A DNA stretch of 64,000 bases from the NCBI RefSeq assembly GCF_009674605.1, contig NZ_WKJO01000001.1, forward strand, positions 2,108,001 to 2,172,000, in the 5' to 3' direction. Below the pieces are notes generated by a model. The model saw only the letters and a program-made list of their open reading frames with translations, was not told where the DNA came from and ran no database searches. The DNA comes from Haloferax litoreum. GTDB lineage: Archaea > Halobacteriota > Halobacteria > Halobacteriales > Haloferacaceae. Of the stretch, positions 1 through 8,132 are shown one piece after another (positions within the stretch are counted from its first letter, which is position 1; each line of letters starts with the position of its first letter). The position numbers were made by a program, and so were the translations under genes.

Positions 1-42
1 CGAACGAGTGTCAGAAAAGTCGGTTCGAAACGGTCGACCCGT

Positions 43-825
43 CTACAGTTCCGCCTCGAAGTCTTCGAGGGCGTAGACGGTGTCGGTGCCGCGGCGGTCG
101 AGCGTCTCGTTGGCGAGGAGCCAGTAGACGACCGACAGTGCGCGGCGACCCTTGTTGTTCGTCGGGACGACGAGGTCGACGTTGGACGTCTGGTTGTTGG
201 AGTCGCACATCGCGATGACGGGGATACCGACCGTGATGGCCTCCTTGACTGCCTGCGCGTCACCGATTGGGTCGGTGACGACGACCACGTCAGGTTCGAT
301 GTAGCCGGCGTAGTCCGGGTTCGTCAGCGTGCCGGGGATAAAGCGTCCCGTGCGGGCACGAGCGCCGACGGCGTCGGCGAACTTCTCGGCCGGGAACCGA
401 CCGTACTGACGGGAGGACGTCACCAGAATCTGCTCTGGGTCGTAGTTCGCGAGGAAGTCCGCAGCGGTGCGGATTCGCGAGTCCGTCTGGCTCACGTCGA
501 GCACGTACAGCCCATCGTCACGGACACGGTGGATGAACCGAACCATGTCGTTGGTCTTCTGCTGGGTACCGATGTGGACACCGGCGGCCAGGTAGTCTTC
601 GACCGGGATGAGCAGGTCGGCGTCTTCGTCGGGCATGACGTCCTCGTCGAAGGCCGGCTCTGGCTCTGCTTCTTCGGCCTCGGCAGCCTCGTCGGCCGCC
701 TCGGCGGTCTCTGCTGTCTCGTCTTCGGTGGCGGCCTCGTCGGTGCCCGTCTCGGTGACCGCTTCGGTCTCCGTCTCGGGTTCCTCGTCGGCGACCTCCA
801 CCGCGTCGTTTTCGTTGTCGCTCAT
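43..825 (-). CDS. rps2: 30S ribosomal protein S2
   Basis: Small-subunit ribosomal protein S2 (archaeal uS2), 260 aa. The conserved core starts around residue 75 ([14 protein letters not shown]) and runs through the [14 protein letters not shown] and [12 protein letters not shown] blocks typical of archaeal S2. Residues 1-70 are a very acidic Glu/Ala/Thr-rich extension, common in haloarchaeal S2 and probably disordered. The ATG overlaps the enolase stop by 4 nt (ATGA), so the two are translationally coupled as the distal genes of the r-protein/RNA polymerase operon. Confidence 0.97.
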   Translation of the reverse strand: MSDNENDAVEVADEEPETETEAVTETGTDEAATEDETAETAEAADEAAEAEEAEPEPAFDEDVMPDEDADLLIPVEDYLAAGVHIGTQQKTNDMVRFIHRVRDDGLYVLDVSQTDSRIRTAADFLANYDPEQILVTSSRQYGRFPAEKFADAVGARARTGRFIPGTLTNPDYAGYIEPDVVVVTDPIGDAQAVKEAITVGIPVIAMCDSNNQTSNVDLVVPTNNKGRRALSVVYWLLANETLDRRGTDTVYALEDFEAEL

Positions 826-2021
826 ACTGCGTCGTCCGCGATGCGGATGAGTTCGTTCAGTTTGGCAGTTCGCTCGCCTTGCACCGTGCCGGTCTTGATG
901 AACGGCGCGTCGGTTGCGACGGCGAGGTGTGCGATGGTCGTGTCTTCCGTCTCACCGGAGCGGTGAGAGATGACAGCGTCCATCCCGTTTCGGGAGGCCA
1001 GTTCGACGGCGTCGAACGCGTCGGTCAGCGTCCCGATCTGGTTCGGTTTGATGAGGATGGAGTTCGCGGCACCCACGTCGATGCCATCTTGCAGGCGGTC
1101 GACGTTGGTGACGAAGAGGTCGTCACCACAGATGAGCGTGCGGTCTCCCACACGGTCGGTGAGTTCCGCGAAGCCCTCGTAGTCGTTCTCGTCGAGGGGG
1201 TCTTCGACGTAGACGAGGTCGTACTCGTCGACCATCTCGGCGACGTAGTCGATCTGCTCGTCTGTCGTCTTCGTCTCGTCGCCGTAGTGGTAGACACCAT
1301 CTTCGAACATCTCCGAAGCGGCGATGTCGAGACCGAAGCGAATCTCGAAGCCGAGTTCGTCCTCGACGTCGGAGACTGCTTCGTCCATAATCTCGAACGC
1401 CTCTGCGTCGGAGACTGCTGGTGCCCACGCACCCTCGTCGCCCTTCGCGGCAGGCACACCACGCTCGTCGAGAATCTCGGACGCGCGGGCGTGGACCTTC
1501 GCGTTGGCGAAGACGGCCTCGGAGACGCTCGGCGCACCGACTGGTGCGGCGAGGAACTCCTGAATGTTCGTGGCTTCCTTGGCGTGTTCACCGCCACCGA
1601 TGACGTTCCCGAGCGGCGTCGGGAAGTTGTCGCCGCGGAACGCACCGCCGAGGTGCTGGTACAGGGGTGCACCGAGCACGTCGGCACCGGCCTTCGCGGC
1701 CGCCATCGAGATGGCGACGGCGCTGTTGGCACCGATTTCCGAGAAGTTCTCGGTTCCGTCGGCACCACGCAGGGCACGGTCGACCTCACGCTGGTTGCCC
1801 GCGTGGACTTCGTCCACGAGACGGGGAACCGCGTGGCGGCGTGCTGCTGCGATAGCCTCGGTCGGCGGCAGTTCGATTGCCTCGTATTCCCCAGTGGACG
1901 CACCACTCGGGGCCGCAGCACGACCGAACCCACCGGACGCGGTGAGGACGTCGGCTTCGACCGTCGGGTTTCCACGGGAGTCGAGCACGCGGCGCAGGGA
2001 GATGGATGTGATTCGAGTCAT
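822..2021 (-). CDS. eno: enolase (phosphopyruvate hydratase)
   Basis: Enolase interconverts 2-phosphoglycerate and phosphoenolpyruvate in glycolysis and gluconeogenesis. The 399-aa length fits archaeal enolases. Visible motifs are the N-terminal [12 protein letters not shown] and GASTGEYEA loops, metal-ligand regions around FGLDIAASE and YVEDPLDE, and the C-terminal [10 protein letters not shown] and SHRSGETED catalytic loops. It lies between rpoK (4 nt upstream) and rps2 (4-nt overlap), the standard position for eno in this archaeal operon. All key segments appear intact. Confidence 0.97.
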   Translation of the reverse strand: MTRITSISLRRVLDSRGNPTVEADVLTASGGFGRAAAPSGASTGEYEAIELPPTEAIAAARRHAVPRLVDEVHAGNQREVDRALRGADGTENFSEIGANSAVAISMAAAKAGADVLGAPLYQHLGGAFRGDNFPTPLGNVIGGGEHAKEATNIQEFLAAPVGAPSVSEAVFANAKVHARASEILDERGVPAAKGDEGAWAPAVSDAEAFEIMDEAVSDVEDELGFEIRFGLDIAASEMFEDGVYHYGDETKTTDEQIDYVAEMVDEYDLVYVEDPLDENDYEGFAELTDRVGDRTLICGDDLFVTNVDRLQDGIDVGAANSILIKPNQIGTLTDAFDAVELASRNGMDAVISHRSGETEDTTIAHLAVATDAPFIKTGTVQGERTAKLNELIRIADDAV

Positions 2022-2025
2022 GTTC

Positions 2026-2202
2026 TCACTTACCCTCTCGTTTCACGGTGAACGGAAGGACACCTGCATCGTACTCCTCGGCGGCGATAAGTATTGGTTC
2101 GGTCTGCTCGGTCTCTACGAGCACGGGTGCGCCGTAGGAGACCTGCAGTGCTCGCGCACCGAGGATGCGGGCTTTCTCGTATCGGTTGTACCGTTGTATC
2201 AT
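2026..2202 (-). CDS. rpoK: DNA-directed RNA polymerase subunit K
   Basis: A 58-aa protein beginning [20 protein letters not shown] and ending PFTVKREGK, matching archaeal RpoK (the omega/Rpb6 counterpart), a small assembly subunit of RNA polymerase. The [19 protein letters not shown] segment is the conserved Rpb6/omega core. The start ATG overlaps the rpoN stop by 4 nt, and the stop is 4 nt before eno, so this is a tightly coupled operon member. Confidence 0.95.
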   Translation of the reverse strand: MIQRYNRYEKARILGARALQVSYGAPVLVETEQTEPILIAAEEYDAGVLPFTVKREGK

Positions 2203-2393
2203 TGGTAGGGAGACACGACGTCCACGAGGTCTTTGTGCGATACCATCATCCGCCGGCAGCAGGCACGAGTGACCCCGAGGTCGTCGAGGACATCTGCGGG
2301 GTCCTCGTCACCCTCGCGAGCACGGGCCTGGAATTCATCCCAGTGTTCGCCAATCACCTTGCCGCAGGTGAAACACCGGACGGGAATCATCAT
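2199..2393 (-). CDS. rpoN: DNA-directed RNA polymerase subunit N
   Basis: RpoN (Rpb10 homologue), a 64-aa zinc-bundle subunit of archaeal RNA polymerase that contacts the RpoD/RpoL platform. The N-terminal [12 protein letters not shown] supplies the atypical CxxC zinc half-site and the ACCRRMM pair completes it. A second in-frame ATG directly follows the first, so the start could be one codon later. It overlaps rpoK by 4 nt and follows rps9 after 12 nt. Confidence 0.96.
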   Translation of the reverse strand: MMIPVRCFTCGKVIGEHWDEFQARAREGDEDPADVLDDLGVTRACCRRMMVSHKDLVDVVSPYQ

Positions 2394-2405
2394 GGCTAGA
2401 TCACC

Positions 2406-2804
2406 TCAGCGGTAGGACTTCTGGTAGCGAGCGCGTGCGCCCGGTCCGCCCCACTTCTTGGGTTCGGACTGGCGAACGTCGTTGACCAGCAGCGAGCGGT
2501 CGAACTCCATGTACGCGTCGCGAAGTTCCGCGTCGTTCAGGTGTTGCACCAGCCCACGAGCGAGCGCGGTGCGGACTGCGTCGGCCTGACCGGCCACGCC
2601 GCCCCCGTTGACGCGCACGTCGATGTCGACCTGCGAGCGGAGGTCCTCACCTGCGATGCGGAACGGTTCCAGCATCTTCAGGCGAGCCATCTCCGGCTCG
2701 ACCAGCTCGACCGGCTGGGAGTTGATACGGACTCGACCCTCGCCGTCGCGCACGGTCGCGCGGGCGATGGCGGTCTTCTTCTTACCGGACGTGTTCGTTA
2801 CCAT
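2406..2804 (-). CDS. rps9: 30S ribosomal protein S9
   Basis: Ribosomal protein S9 (uS9), 132 aa. The N-terminal [13 protein letters not shown] motif and the C-terminal tail [15 protein letters not shown], which reaches into the P site, are diagnostic. It overlaps the end of rpl13 by 7 nt, the usual L13-S9 pairing, and is followed by rpoN. Confidence 0.97.
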   Translation of the reverse strand: MVTNTSGKKKTAIARATVRDGEGRVRINSQPVELVEPEMARLKMLEPFRIAGEDLRSQVDIDVRVNGGGVAGQADAVRTALARGLVQHLNDAELRDAYMEFDRSLLVNDVRQSEPKKWGGPGARARYQKSYR

Positions 2805-3235
2805 GTGACGTTAGCACCCAGCTTCTCGGAGACCTCTCCGAGCGAGATGAACTTGATGTTCGAAAGTCGGTCCAGCGAGGTACCGTCGAGCATCTCGCCG
2901 TCTTCGTCGAACGGGTTGCCGACGTAGACGCGGATGTTCGAGAACGCCTCGCGCCCGCGGGGCTTCTTGTACGGAACCATCCCACGGATGGCACGCTTGA
3001 AGATGCGGTCGGGACGCTTCGGGTAGTACGGACCCTGGTCCGAACCAACGTCGGCGCGCTTGCGGTAGACGCCCATGACGTCCTGTTCGGAGCCAGTGAT
3101 GACGGCGTCTTCCGCGTTGATGACGGCGACCTTCTCGCCTGCGAGGGCGCGCTGAGCGACCTCAGAGGCGACGCGGCCCATGATGCAGTTCTTGGCGTCG
3201 ACGACGACGTCGGCGTCGAATTCTGCGAGGCTCAT
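2798..3235 (-). CDS. rpl13: 50S ribosomal protein L13
   Basis: Large-subunit protein uL13, 145 aa. Motifs include [18 protein letters not shown] near the N-terminus and the [16 protein letters not shown] block. The start overlaps the rpl18e stop (ATGA), and the 3' end overlaps rps9, consistent with coupled translation. Confidence 0.97.
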   Translation of the reverse strand: MSLAEFDADVVVDAKNCIMGRVASEVAQRALAGEKVAVINAEDAVITGSEQDVMGVYRKRADVGSDQGPYYPKRPDRIFKRAIRGMVPYKKPRGREAFSNIRVYVGNPFDEDGEMLDGTSLDRLSNIKFISLGEVSEKLGANVTW

Positions 3236-3582
3236 CGGATCACCCGTACGTTGGACCCATCGGGGTTCTGTTCAGCAATCTGTTCGAGCGTCACGACGTC
3301 GCCAACCTGCTCGATCTTCTTTCGAGCGGTGGACGAGAAGTCCACAGCAGCGACTGTGACGTTTTTCTGCAGCACACCGCTACCCAGCACCTTGCCGGGC
3401 ACGACGACGGTTTCGTCTTCCCGAGCGTATCGTTCGATGCGACTCAGGTTGACTTCCGCGTGGGTGCGCCGTGGCTTTTCGAGACGGTCCGCGACATCCT
3501 GCCAGACGTTGGCACCGGACTCACGCGAGACCGCCTTCAGCTCGGCGATGAGACTGTTGAGTCTCGGGTTCGTCTTACTCAT
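3232..3582 (-). CDS. rpl18e: 50S ribosomal protein L18e
   Basis: Archaeal/eukaryotic-type ribosomal protein L18e, 116 aa, with the conserved [13 protein letters not shown] segment and the [15 protein letters not shown] block. It is the first protein gene downstream of the embedded tRNA-Leu and starts the L18e-L13-S9 triplet. The length matches haloarchaeal homologues. Confidence 0.96.
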   Translation of the reverse strand: MSKTNPRLNSLIAELKAVSRESGANVWQDVADRLEKPRRTHAEVNLSRIERYAREDETVVVPGKVLGSGVLQKNVTVAAVDFSSTARKKIEQVGDVVTLEQIAEQNPDGSNVRVIR

Positions 3583-3609
3583 TGTCTACCTCCAGAGAGA
3601 AAGCGGAGT

Positions 3610-3693
3610 GCAGGGAGCAGGATTTGAACCTGCGGACTCCTATGAGACAGCGCCCTGAACGCTGCGCCGTTGGCCAGACTTGGCTATCCCTGC
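3610..3693 (-). tRNA. tRNA-Leu(CAG)
   Basis: An 84-nt class II tRNA on the minus strand. The acceptor GCAGGGA pairs with TCCCTGC, the anticodon stem CAGCG/CGCTG encloses loop TTCAGGG (anticodon CAG, leucine), and a long variable arm precedes the T-arm GCAGG-TTCAAAT-CCTGC. It sits inside the operon between rpoD and rpl18e, so it may be processed from the polycistronic RNA. CCA is not encoded. Confidence 0.95.
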
Positions 3694-3842
3694 AAGCATT
3701 CCGCTGTACTTCATGCCCCGTAAAAACACCTTCGGTCCGACCGGCCACCGTGAGGCAGTCACACGCCACGCTGTCCGTGGGTTTGACTGCTCGCGGGGTG
3801 GGCGAACGTCGATGTTGTGTGTACGGGGCAGTAATCATTCGT

Positions 3843-4625
3843 TTACAGTGAGACCTTCTCTTCGAGCTCGGCCGCGCGGCCACCAAGAGAGGCGACGGCG
3901 CGAAGCACCAGCTCATCGACCGTGAAGGAACCGTCCGTCTCCACACTGAAGACGAACGCTTCCGGCACGTCGTGCACTTCGACCTCTTTACCGGGATACC
4001 GCTTCGTCAGGTCGTTGTCGAACTCGCTCGTGACTACGAGGTCACCGTCTTCGGCGTCCTCGTCGTCTGCGTGTTCGGCAGCGGCCTCTTCGATGACGCC
4101 GCGGAGAATGTTCGGTTCTTGTTCGTCGAACTCGCCGGCGTCGCCGGTGACCTCCACGCGCTGGAGGTGTCGGTAGCCGACTGCGACCCCGCCTTGATTC
4201 TTGGCGTGGTCTTTCCCGTAGCCGAGGACGGCGTCTGCCTCGAATTCGAGGCGCTGACCTTCCTTCAGCTCGATAATTGGGACGTTCTCGTCCGCGGGGA
4301 CGACCATGTCGTCCGCGGACTCGATGTCCCCGGAGTACGCAGTCGCCGGCCCGTCGACTTCGAGCGCGACGGTGACGGTGTCACCAGGCTCGAACTCGTC
4401 GAGGGGCGTGGTCAGCGGAACCAGACCGAGCCGAAGCCCGATCATCTCGTCGAACATGACCGACGTGTTCTCCACGAACCGGACGGTGTCGATGGAGAAC
4501 GTCGGCACGTCGGCGATCATCGCCCGACGAATGCCGTTGGCTAGCGCCGGGGTCAGACCGCGCGCGACGAATCGGGCGCGTCGGTCTTCGCGTTCGATGA
4601 ACTCGACCTCGAAGTCGTTTGCCAT
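3843..4625 (-). CDS. rpoD: DNA-directed RNA polymerase subunit D
   Basis: RpoD, the archaeal counterpart of Rpb3/alpha, 260 aa, scaffolding polymerase assembly with RpoL, RpoN and RpoP. The alpha-motif region is seen in [20 protein letters not shown], with [19 protein letters not shown] following. The protein contains no cysteine, so the 4Fe-4S cluster found in some archaeal RpoD proteins cannot be present. Residues 170-200 form an acidic insert. It lies 6 nt after rps11. Confidence 0.96.
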   Translation of the reverse strand: MANDFEVEFIEREDRRARFVARGLTPALANGIRRAMIADVPTFSIDTVRFVENTSVMFDEMIGLRLGLVPLTTPLDEFEPGDTVTVALEVDGPATAYSGDIESADDMVVPADENVPIIELKEGQRLEFEADAVLGYGKDHAKNQGGVAVGYRHLQRVEVTGDAGEFDEQEPNILRGVIEEAAAEHADDEDAEDGDLVVTSEFDNDLTKRYPGKEVEVHDVPEAFVFSVETDGSFTVDELVLRAVASLGGRAAELEEKVSL

Positions 4626-4631
4626 GGTTGG

Positions 4632-5024
4632 TTAGAGTCGGCTGTTTTTCGGCGCGCGAGTTCCGTCGTGCGGAATCGGCGTCACGTCCTCGATACGACC
4701 GATCTCGAGACCGGCACGCGCGAGGGCGCGAATCGTTGCCTGTGCACCGGGTCCGGGGCTCTTGTTCCGGTTGCCACCGGGGCCACGGACGCGGACGTGC
4801 AGACCCGAGATGCCGGCCGCCTTGATCTGGTCGGCGACGCTCTCGGCCATCTGCATGGCCGCGTACGGGGATGCCTCGTCACGGTTCTGCTTGACGACGG
4901 AGCCACCGGACGACTTGACGATCGTCTCGGCGCCCGTGATGTCAGTGACCGTGATGAGCGTGTTGTTGAACGATGCGTGGACGTGGGCGATGCCCCACTT
5001 GTCACCAGTTTCGGATTCGCTCAT
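4632..5024 (-). CDS. rps11: 30S ribosomal protein S11
   Basis: Small-subunit protein uS11, 130 aa. Diagnostic segments are [21 protein letters not shown], the VRVRGPGG-type loop and the C-terminal [13 protein letters not shown]. It overlaps rps4 by 4 nt upstream and precedes rpoD, the canonical archaeal S13-S4-S11-RpoD order. Confidence 0.97.
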   Translation of the reverse strand: MSESETGDKWGIAHVHASFNNTLITVTDITGAETIVKSSGGSVVKQNRDEASPYAAMQMAESVADQIKAAGISGLHVRVRGPGGNRNKSPGPGAQATIRALARAGLEIGRIEDVTPIPHDGTRAPKNSRL

Positions 5025-5548
5025 TCTTGGGCCTCCGCGCGCTCAGGGTGCAGTTCGTCCGAGAGCGGCGACGTTTCGTCGAAGCTCACGGAGTCCTCTT
5101 CGTCGACCTCCACTTTGCGGGAGGGGACGGTCGTTCGAGCGCCGTCGATCGTCACGTGTCCGTGGACGATGAACTGACGTGCCTGCTGCGGAGTCTGTCC
5201 GATTCCGTTGCGGTAGGCAATCGTCTGGTAGCGTCGCTCGAGAATGTCCGTCACGTCGAGGCGCAGCGTCTGGGAGATGTCGTCCTCGGCGGACAGAATC
5301 CCGTAGCGGCGCAGGCGTGCCATAAACTCGGCTCCGAGCGCCTCTGCTTCCTCGGTGTCACCCTGGGCTTCACCGAGGAGGCGACGTGCCTCACGGCGGA
5401 TGTTGCGCAGTTCAGACTGCGCACGCCAGAGTTCCTCTTTGTTCTTGAGACCGTAGCGAGAGAGGAGGTCCGCTTCCTGAGCGATACGCTCGCCCTGGAA
5501 CGGGTGGTTCGGAGTCTCGTAGAACTTGGTGTTTTTACCAGTCGTCAT
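5021..5548 (-). CDS. rps4: 30S ribosomal protein S4
   Basis: Primary rRNA-binding protein uS4, 175 aa. The S4 RNA-binding domain is seen toward the C-terminus ([15 protein letters not shown] and the [13 protein letters not shown] segment). The tail from about residue 155 is acidic. It overlaps both rps13 and rps11 by 4 nt. Confidence 0.97.
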   Translation of the reverse strand: MTTGKNTKFYETPNHPFQGERIAQEADLLSRYGLKNKEELWRAQSELRNIRREARRLLGEAQGDTEEAEALGAEFMARLRRYGILSAEDDISQTLRLDVTDILERRYQTIAYRNGIGQTPQQARQFIVHGHVTIDGARTTVPSRKVEVDEEDSVSFDETSPLSDELHPERAEAQE

Positions 5549-6048
5549 TCTTCTGCTTGCGCCTCCTTGATCTCCTCGACGTTGACACCGATGGTGCCTT
5601 CAGTACGTCCAGTGGACTTCGTCCGCTGGCCGCGAACCTTCTGGCCGCGCTGGTGTCGAACGCCTTTGTAGGAGCTGATCATCTTCATGCGGTTGATGTC
5701 ATGACGACGCTTTTCCTCGAGGTCCGAACCCGTGATGTGGGCGGTCTCACCGGAGAAGAAGTCCTTCTGTCGGTTGACCATCCACTCGGGAGAGTGGTCC
5801 TCGAAGTTCTCGACGACATCGACGACGGCGTCGATTTCGTCTTCGGGAAGCTTACCGAACAGCGCCGTTCGGTTGACTTCCGCGGCGTCGGCGATGATGC
5901 GCGCTGTGCGCTTGCCGATACCCTTCATGTCCGTCAGACTGCGCTCTACCGTCTTCGTTCCGTCAAGGTCGGTCTGACCAATTCGGATGAAGTAACGGAG
6001 GTCCTCTTCCTCCTCCGGAGAGCCGTCCTGTGGTTCTTCTGCACTCAT
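5545..6048 (-). CDS. rps13: 30S ribosomal protein S13
   Basis: uS13, 167 aa, with acidic N- and C-terminal extensions. The core has RYFIRIGQTDLDGTKTVE, the helix-hairpin-helix-like MKGIGKRTARIIADAA and the basic tail HQRGQKVRGQRTKSTGR. It is the first protein gene of the operon, 26 nt downstream of tRNA-Ser(GCT), so the tRNA may be co-transcribed. Confidence 0.97.
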   Translation of the reverse strand: MSAEEPQDGSPEEEEDLRYFIRIGQTDLDGTKTVERSLTDMKGIGKRTARIIADAAEVNRTALFGKLPEDEIDAVVDVVENFEDHSPEWMVNRQKDFFSGETAHITGSDLEEKRRHDINRMKMISSYKGVRHQRGQKVRGQRTKSTGRTEGTIGVNVEEIKEAQAEE

Positions 6049-6074
6049 GACTTGGAAAGTCTCGTGTTGTGAGC

Positions 6075-6158
6075 GTTGCGGCGGGGATTCGAACCCCGGG
6101 GGCTTGACGCCACTGAGTTAGCAACCCAGCGCCTTGGGCCAGGCTTGGCTACCGCAAC
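6075..6158 (-). tRNA. tRNA-Ser(GCT)
   Basis: An 84-nt class II tRNA on the minus strand. The acceptor GTTGCGG pairs with CCGCAAC, the anticodon loop TTGCTAA gives anticodon GCT (serine AGC/AGU), and the T-arm is CGGGG-TTCGAAT-CCCCG. It lies directly upstream of rps13. Confidence 0.95.
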
Positions 6159-6362
6159 ACTGCGTTCGTGTGTTATTTTCGCCCTGTCGGACTCGGGGTA
6201 TACACCCCTACAGCGATTGCATGCGATACGAGACGGGGGCGTTACTTAAACATCACGAAAGGGTTCCCCCGTGGTACGGCGGGACAGTGCCGCTGACGGG
6301 TATTGTGGTGTGTTGTGTCGTCTCACCAAAATCATAACTACCCCAGTTACGTATTCTGGACA

Positions 6363-6713
6363 ATGAGTTCGACAGATTCGGTCACCACGCCGACGAAACC
6401 GGTTCACATCGACACCAAAGACGAGTTAGACGACCTCGTGGCTGAACACGACCGCGTCCTCCTCGATATCTACACGAGCGGGTGTGCCATCTGTCAGAGC
6501 ATCGAACCAGTCCTCGGGACCGTCGCGAAAGTGACCGACGTGGTCGTCGCGATGCTCAACCCGAAGACCGACATGTCCGTCGCCGACGAGTACACCATCC
6601 GAAGCGTTCCGACGCTCCTCCTGTTCGAAGACGGCGAACAGGTCGGCCGACTCGACGACGGGTTCCAAGGGGCACAGGCTATCATCGACTTCGTCGAGAA
6701 CCCGGAACAGTAA
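6363..6713 (+). CDS. thioredoxin family protein
   Basis: A 116-aa single-domain thioredoxin-fold protein. The redox site is atypical: TSGCAICQSIEP near residues 40-50 has CxxC spacing but CAIC in place of the usual WCGPC. The cis-Pro region SVPTLLLFEDGEQVGRLDG-like segment follows. The ATG at 6363 is preferred over an in-frame upstream start because the thioredoxin sequence begins shortly after it. A thiol-disulfide reductase role is inferred from the fold and cysteines; no partner gene is adjacent. Confidence 0.85.
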   Translation: MSSTDSVTTPTKPVHIDTKDELDDLVAEHDRVLLDIYTSGCAICQSIEPVLGTVAKVTDVVVAMLNPKTDMSVADEYTIRSVPTLLLFEDGEQVGRLDDGFQGAQAIIDFVENPEQ

Positions 6714-6774
6714 GCGCGCAGCACGGGAGTGATTTTCGCGGCGCAGTGAGCAAAAACTGACGAACAGCGACCGG

Positions 6775-7452
6775 TCAGGCGTCGTAGTCGGTCTCTCGGG
6801 TGGCTACGTCGCCCGGTTGACCGCCTTTCGGCATCACGTTGTCTAGCAGGAAGTAGACCGACTCTCGCATCGCCTGTGCCGACTCAGGTCGCGTCCCAGT
6901 GACACGGACGTCGAGGCTCCGAAACAGAAACGCCATCAGGTTCTCGGCCATCATCTCGGCGTTCATCTCACGGTAGCGTCCGGCTTTTATCTCCCGCTGG
7001 ATGAGGGTCGCAAAGGTGTCTATCATGTACGATTCCATCTCGCGGAACTTCTGGCGGTAGTCCTCGTCGTGTATCGTCTGCGTCCGAAGTTCGAAGATGA
7101 CGCGCTGGAACTGTTCGAGTTCGTCGAGTCCCGGCGGAGTGGCGTGCTCACCGTTGCACTCGTCTGTCGGGAGGACGTACCCGACGAACTTCCGAATTTC
7201 CGCGTCGGCTTCGTCGGCGTCGGGGTCGATGGTGGCGATGTAGAGGTCGATGACGTAGTCGAGGAACGCCAACAGCAGTTCGTCCTTGTTTTCGTAGTGG
7301 TAGTACAGGAGCGACGTGCTCTTTTCGAACTCGGTGCCGATGTTCTTTATCGAGAGGTCGGCGTAGCCGTGTTTAGCGAGCGCTCTGAGCGTGGCGTCCA
7401 TGATTGCCTGCTCCGTCTCGCTTCGTCCAGTGTCGATTCGGTCGTTTTCCAT
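6775..7452 (-). CDS. TetR/AcrR family transcriptional regulator
   Basis: 225 aa. The N-terminal HTH is visible at about residues 15-60 (ALAKHGYADLSIKNIGTEF then TSLLYYHYENKDELL), the TetR signature. The remaining all-helical part would be the ligand-binding domain. It is the last gene of a minus-strand cluster holding a zinc-ribbon membrane protein, an MMPL exporter and a COG1361 protein. By analogy with TetR-exporter pairs it probably controls that exporter, but no operator was identified. Confidence 0.88.
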   Translation of the reverse strand: MENDRIDTGRSETEQAIMDATLRALAKHGYADLSIKNIGTEFEKSTSLLYYHYENKDELLLAFLDYVIDLYIATIDPDADEADAEIRKFVGYVLPTDECNGEHATPPGLDELEQFQRVIFELRTQTIHDEDYRQKFREMESYMIDTFATLIQREIKAGRYREMNAEMMAENLMAFLFRSLDVRVTGTRPESAQAMRESVYFLLDNVMPKGGQPGDVATRETDYDA

Positions 7453-7470
7453 GATGTCTCGCGTGATTTG

Positions 7471-7902
7471 TCAGTCGTCTCGTTGTTCGTCGAGTCGGGT
7501 CGTACACCAGTGACAGAAGTCGAGGTCAGGGTCGACGTCCCGACCACACTGTGGACACGACACGGCCTCGGACTCGTCGATGACTGCGGTTCCGCTCGGT
7601 TCAGACACCTGCTTCATGCCGAGCAAGAACGCGTCGAGGACGCTGACGAGACTCACAGCGAGGACGGGAAGCACGTCCACGAGCGGTGGTATCTCCCCGC
7701 CGGTCGCCAGTGATTCGACCGCTCCTGTGGGGACGAAGAAGACAGAGATGGCGAACGCGAGTGCGACCCAGAGGGCGGCACGACGCCATCGCCGCAGGTA
7801 GAGGTGGCCCAGTCCCGTGACGGCGAGGCCAAGTATCGCAGCGAGCCACGGACGAACCTTACTGAGTCCGGACATAGTTGAATTCGATTGGTTCTCGGTC
7901 AT
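7471..7902 (-). CDS. zinc-ribbon membrane protein
   Basis: A 143-aa protein of unknown function. About three hydrophobic segments lie between residues 18 and 95 (for example PWLAAILGLAVTGLGHLYL and LWVALAFAISVFFV), followed by a C-terminal zinc ribbon with CPQC and CHWC pairs. It is 18 nt upstream of the TetR gene. The layout suggests a membrane-anchored adaptor with a cytoplasmic zinc ribbon, which is inference only. Confidence 0.75.
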   Translation of the reverse strand: MTENQSNSTMSGLSKVRPWLAAILGLAVTGLGHLYLRRWRRAALWVALAFAISVFFVPTGAVESLATGGEIPPLVDVLPVLAVSLVSVLDAFLLGMKQVSEPSGTAVIDESEAVSCPQCGRDVDPDLDFCHWCTTRLDEQRDD

Positions 7903-8132
7903 GAGCGTTCCGTTCGAGGAGTTTCGTGCGGGTGTTCGATGGGTGTCGTTGCGTGTGACGCCACGGTGGAGTCGGCGTGTGAGTGGTACGGGTCGTGTGC
8001 GGACGATACTTCCTGTTGTTTCGCGTGCGTCGCGTGTGAGCGCGAACCGGCGGGCGATGCGTCCGAGTGGGCTGTTTTGCGGGCGGTTCGGGCGAAGGGG
8101 GACAGGGGCGATTGCATGCAGTTGAGGGTGCG
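7903..8132. other. non-coding spacer before the exporter operon's distal genes
   Basis: A 230-bp stretch between the MMPL exporter and the zinc-ribbon protein gene. Short frames here lack recognisable domains and overlap on both strands. I see no tRNA, repeat or clear terminator. Confidence 0.4.
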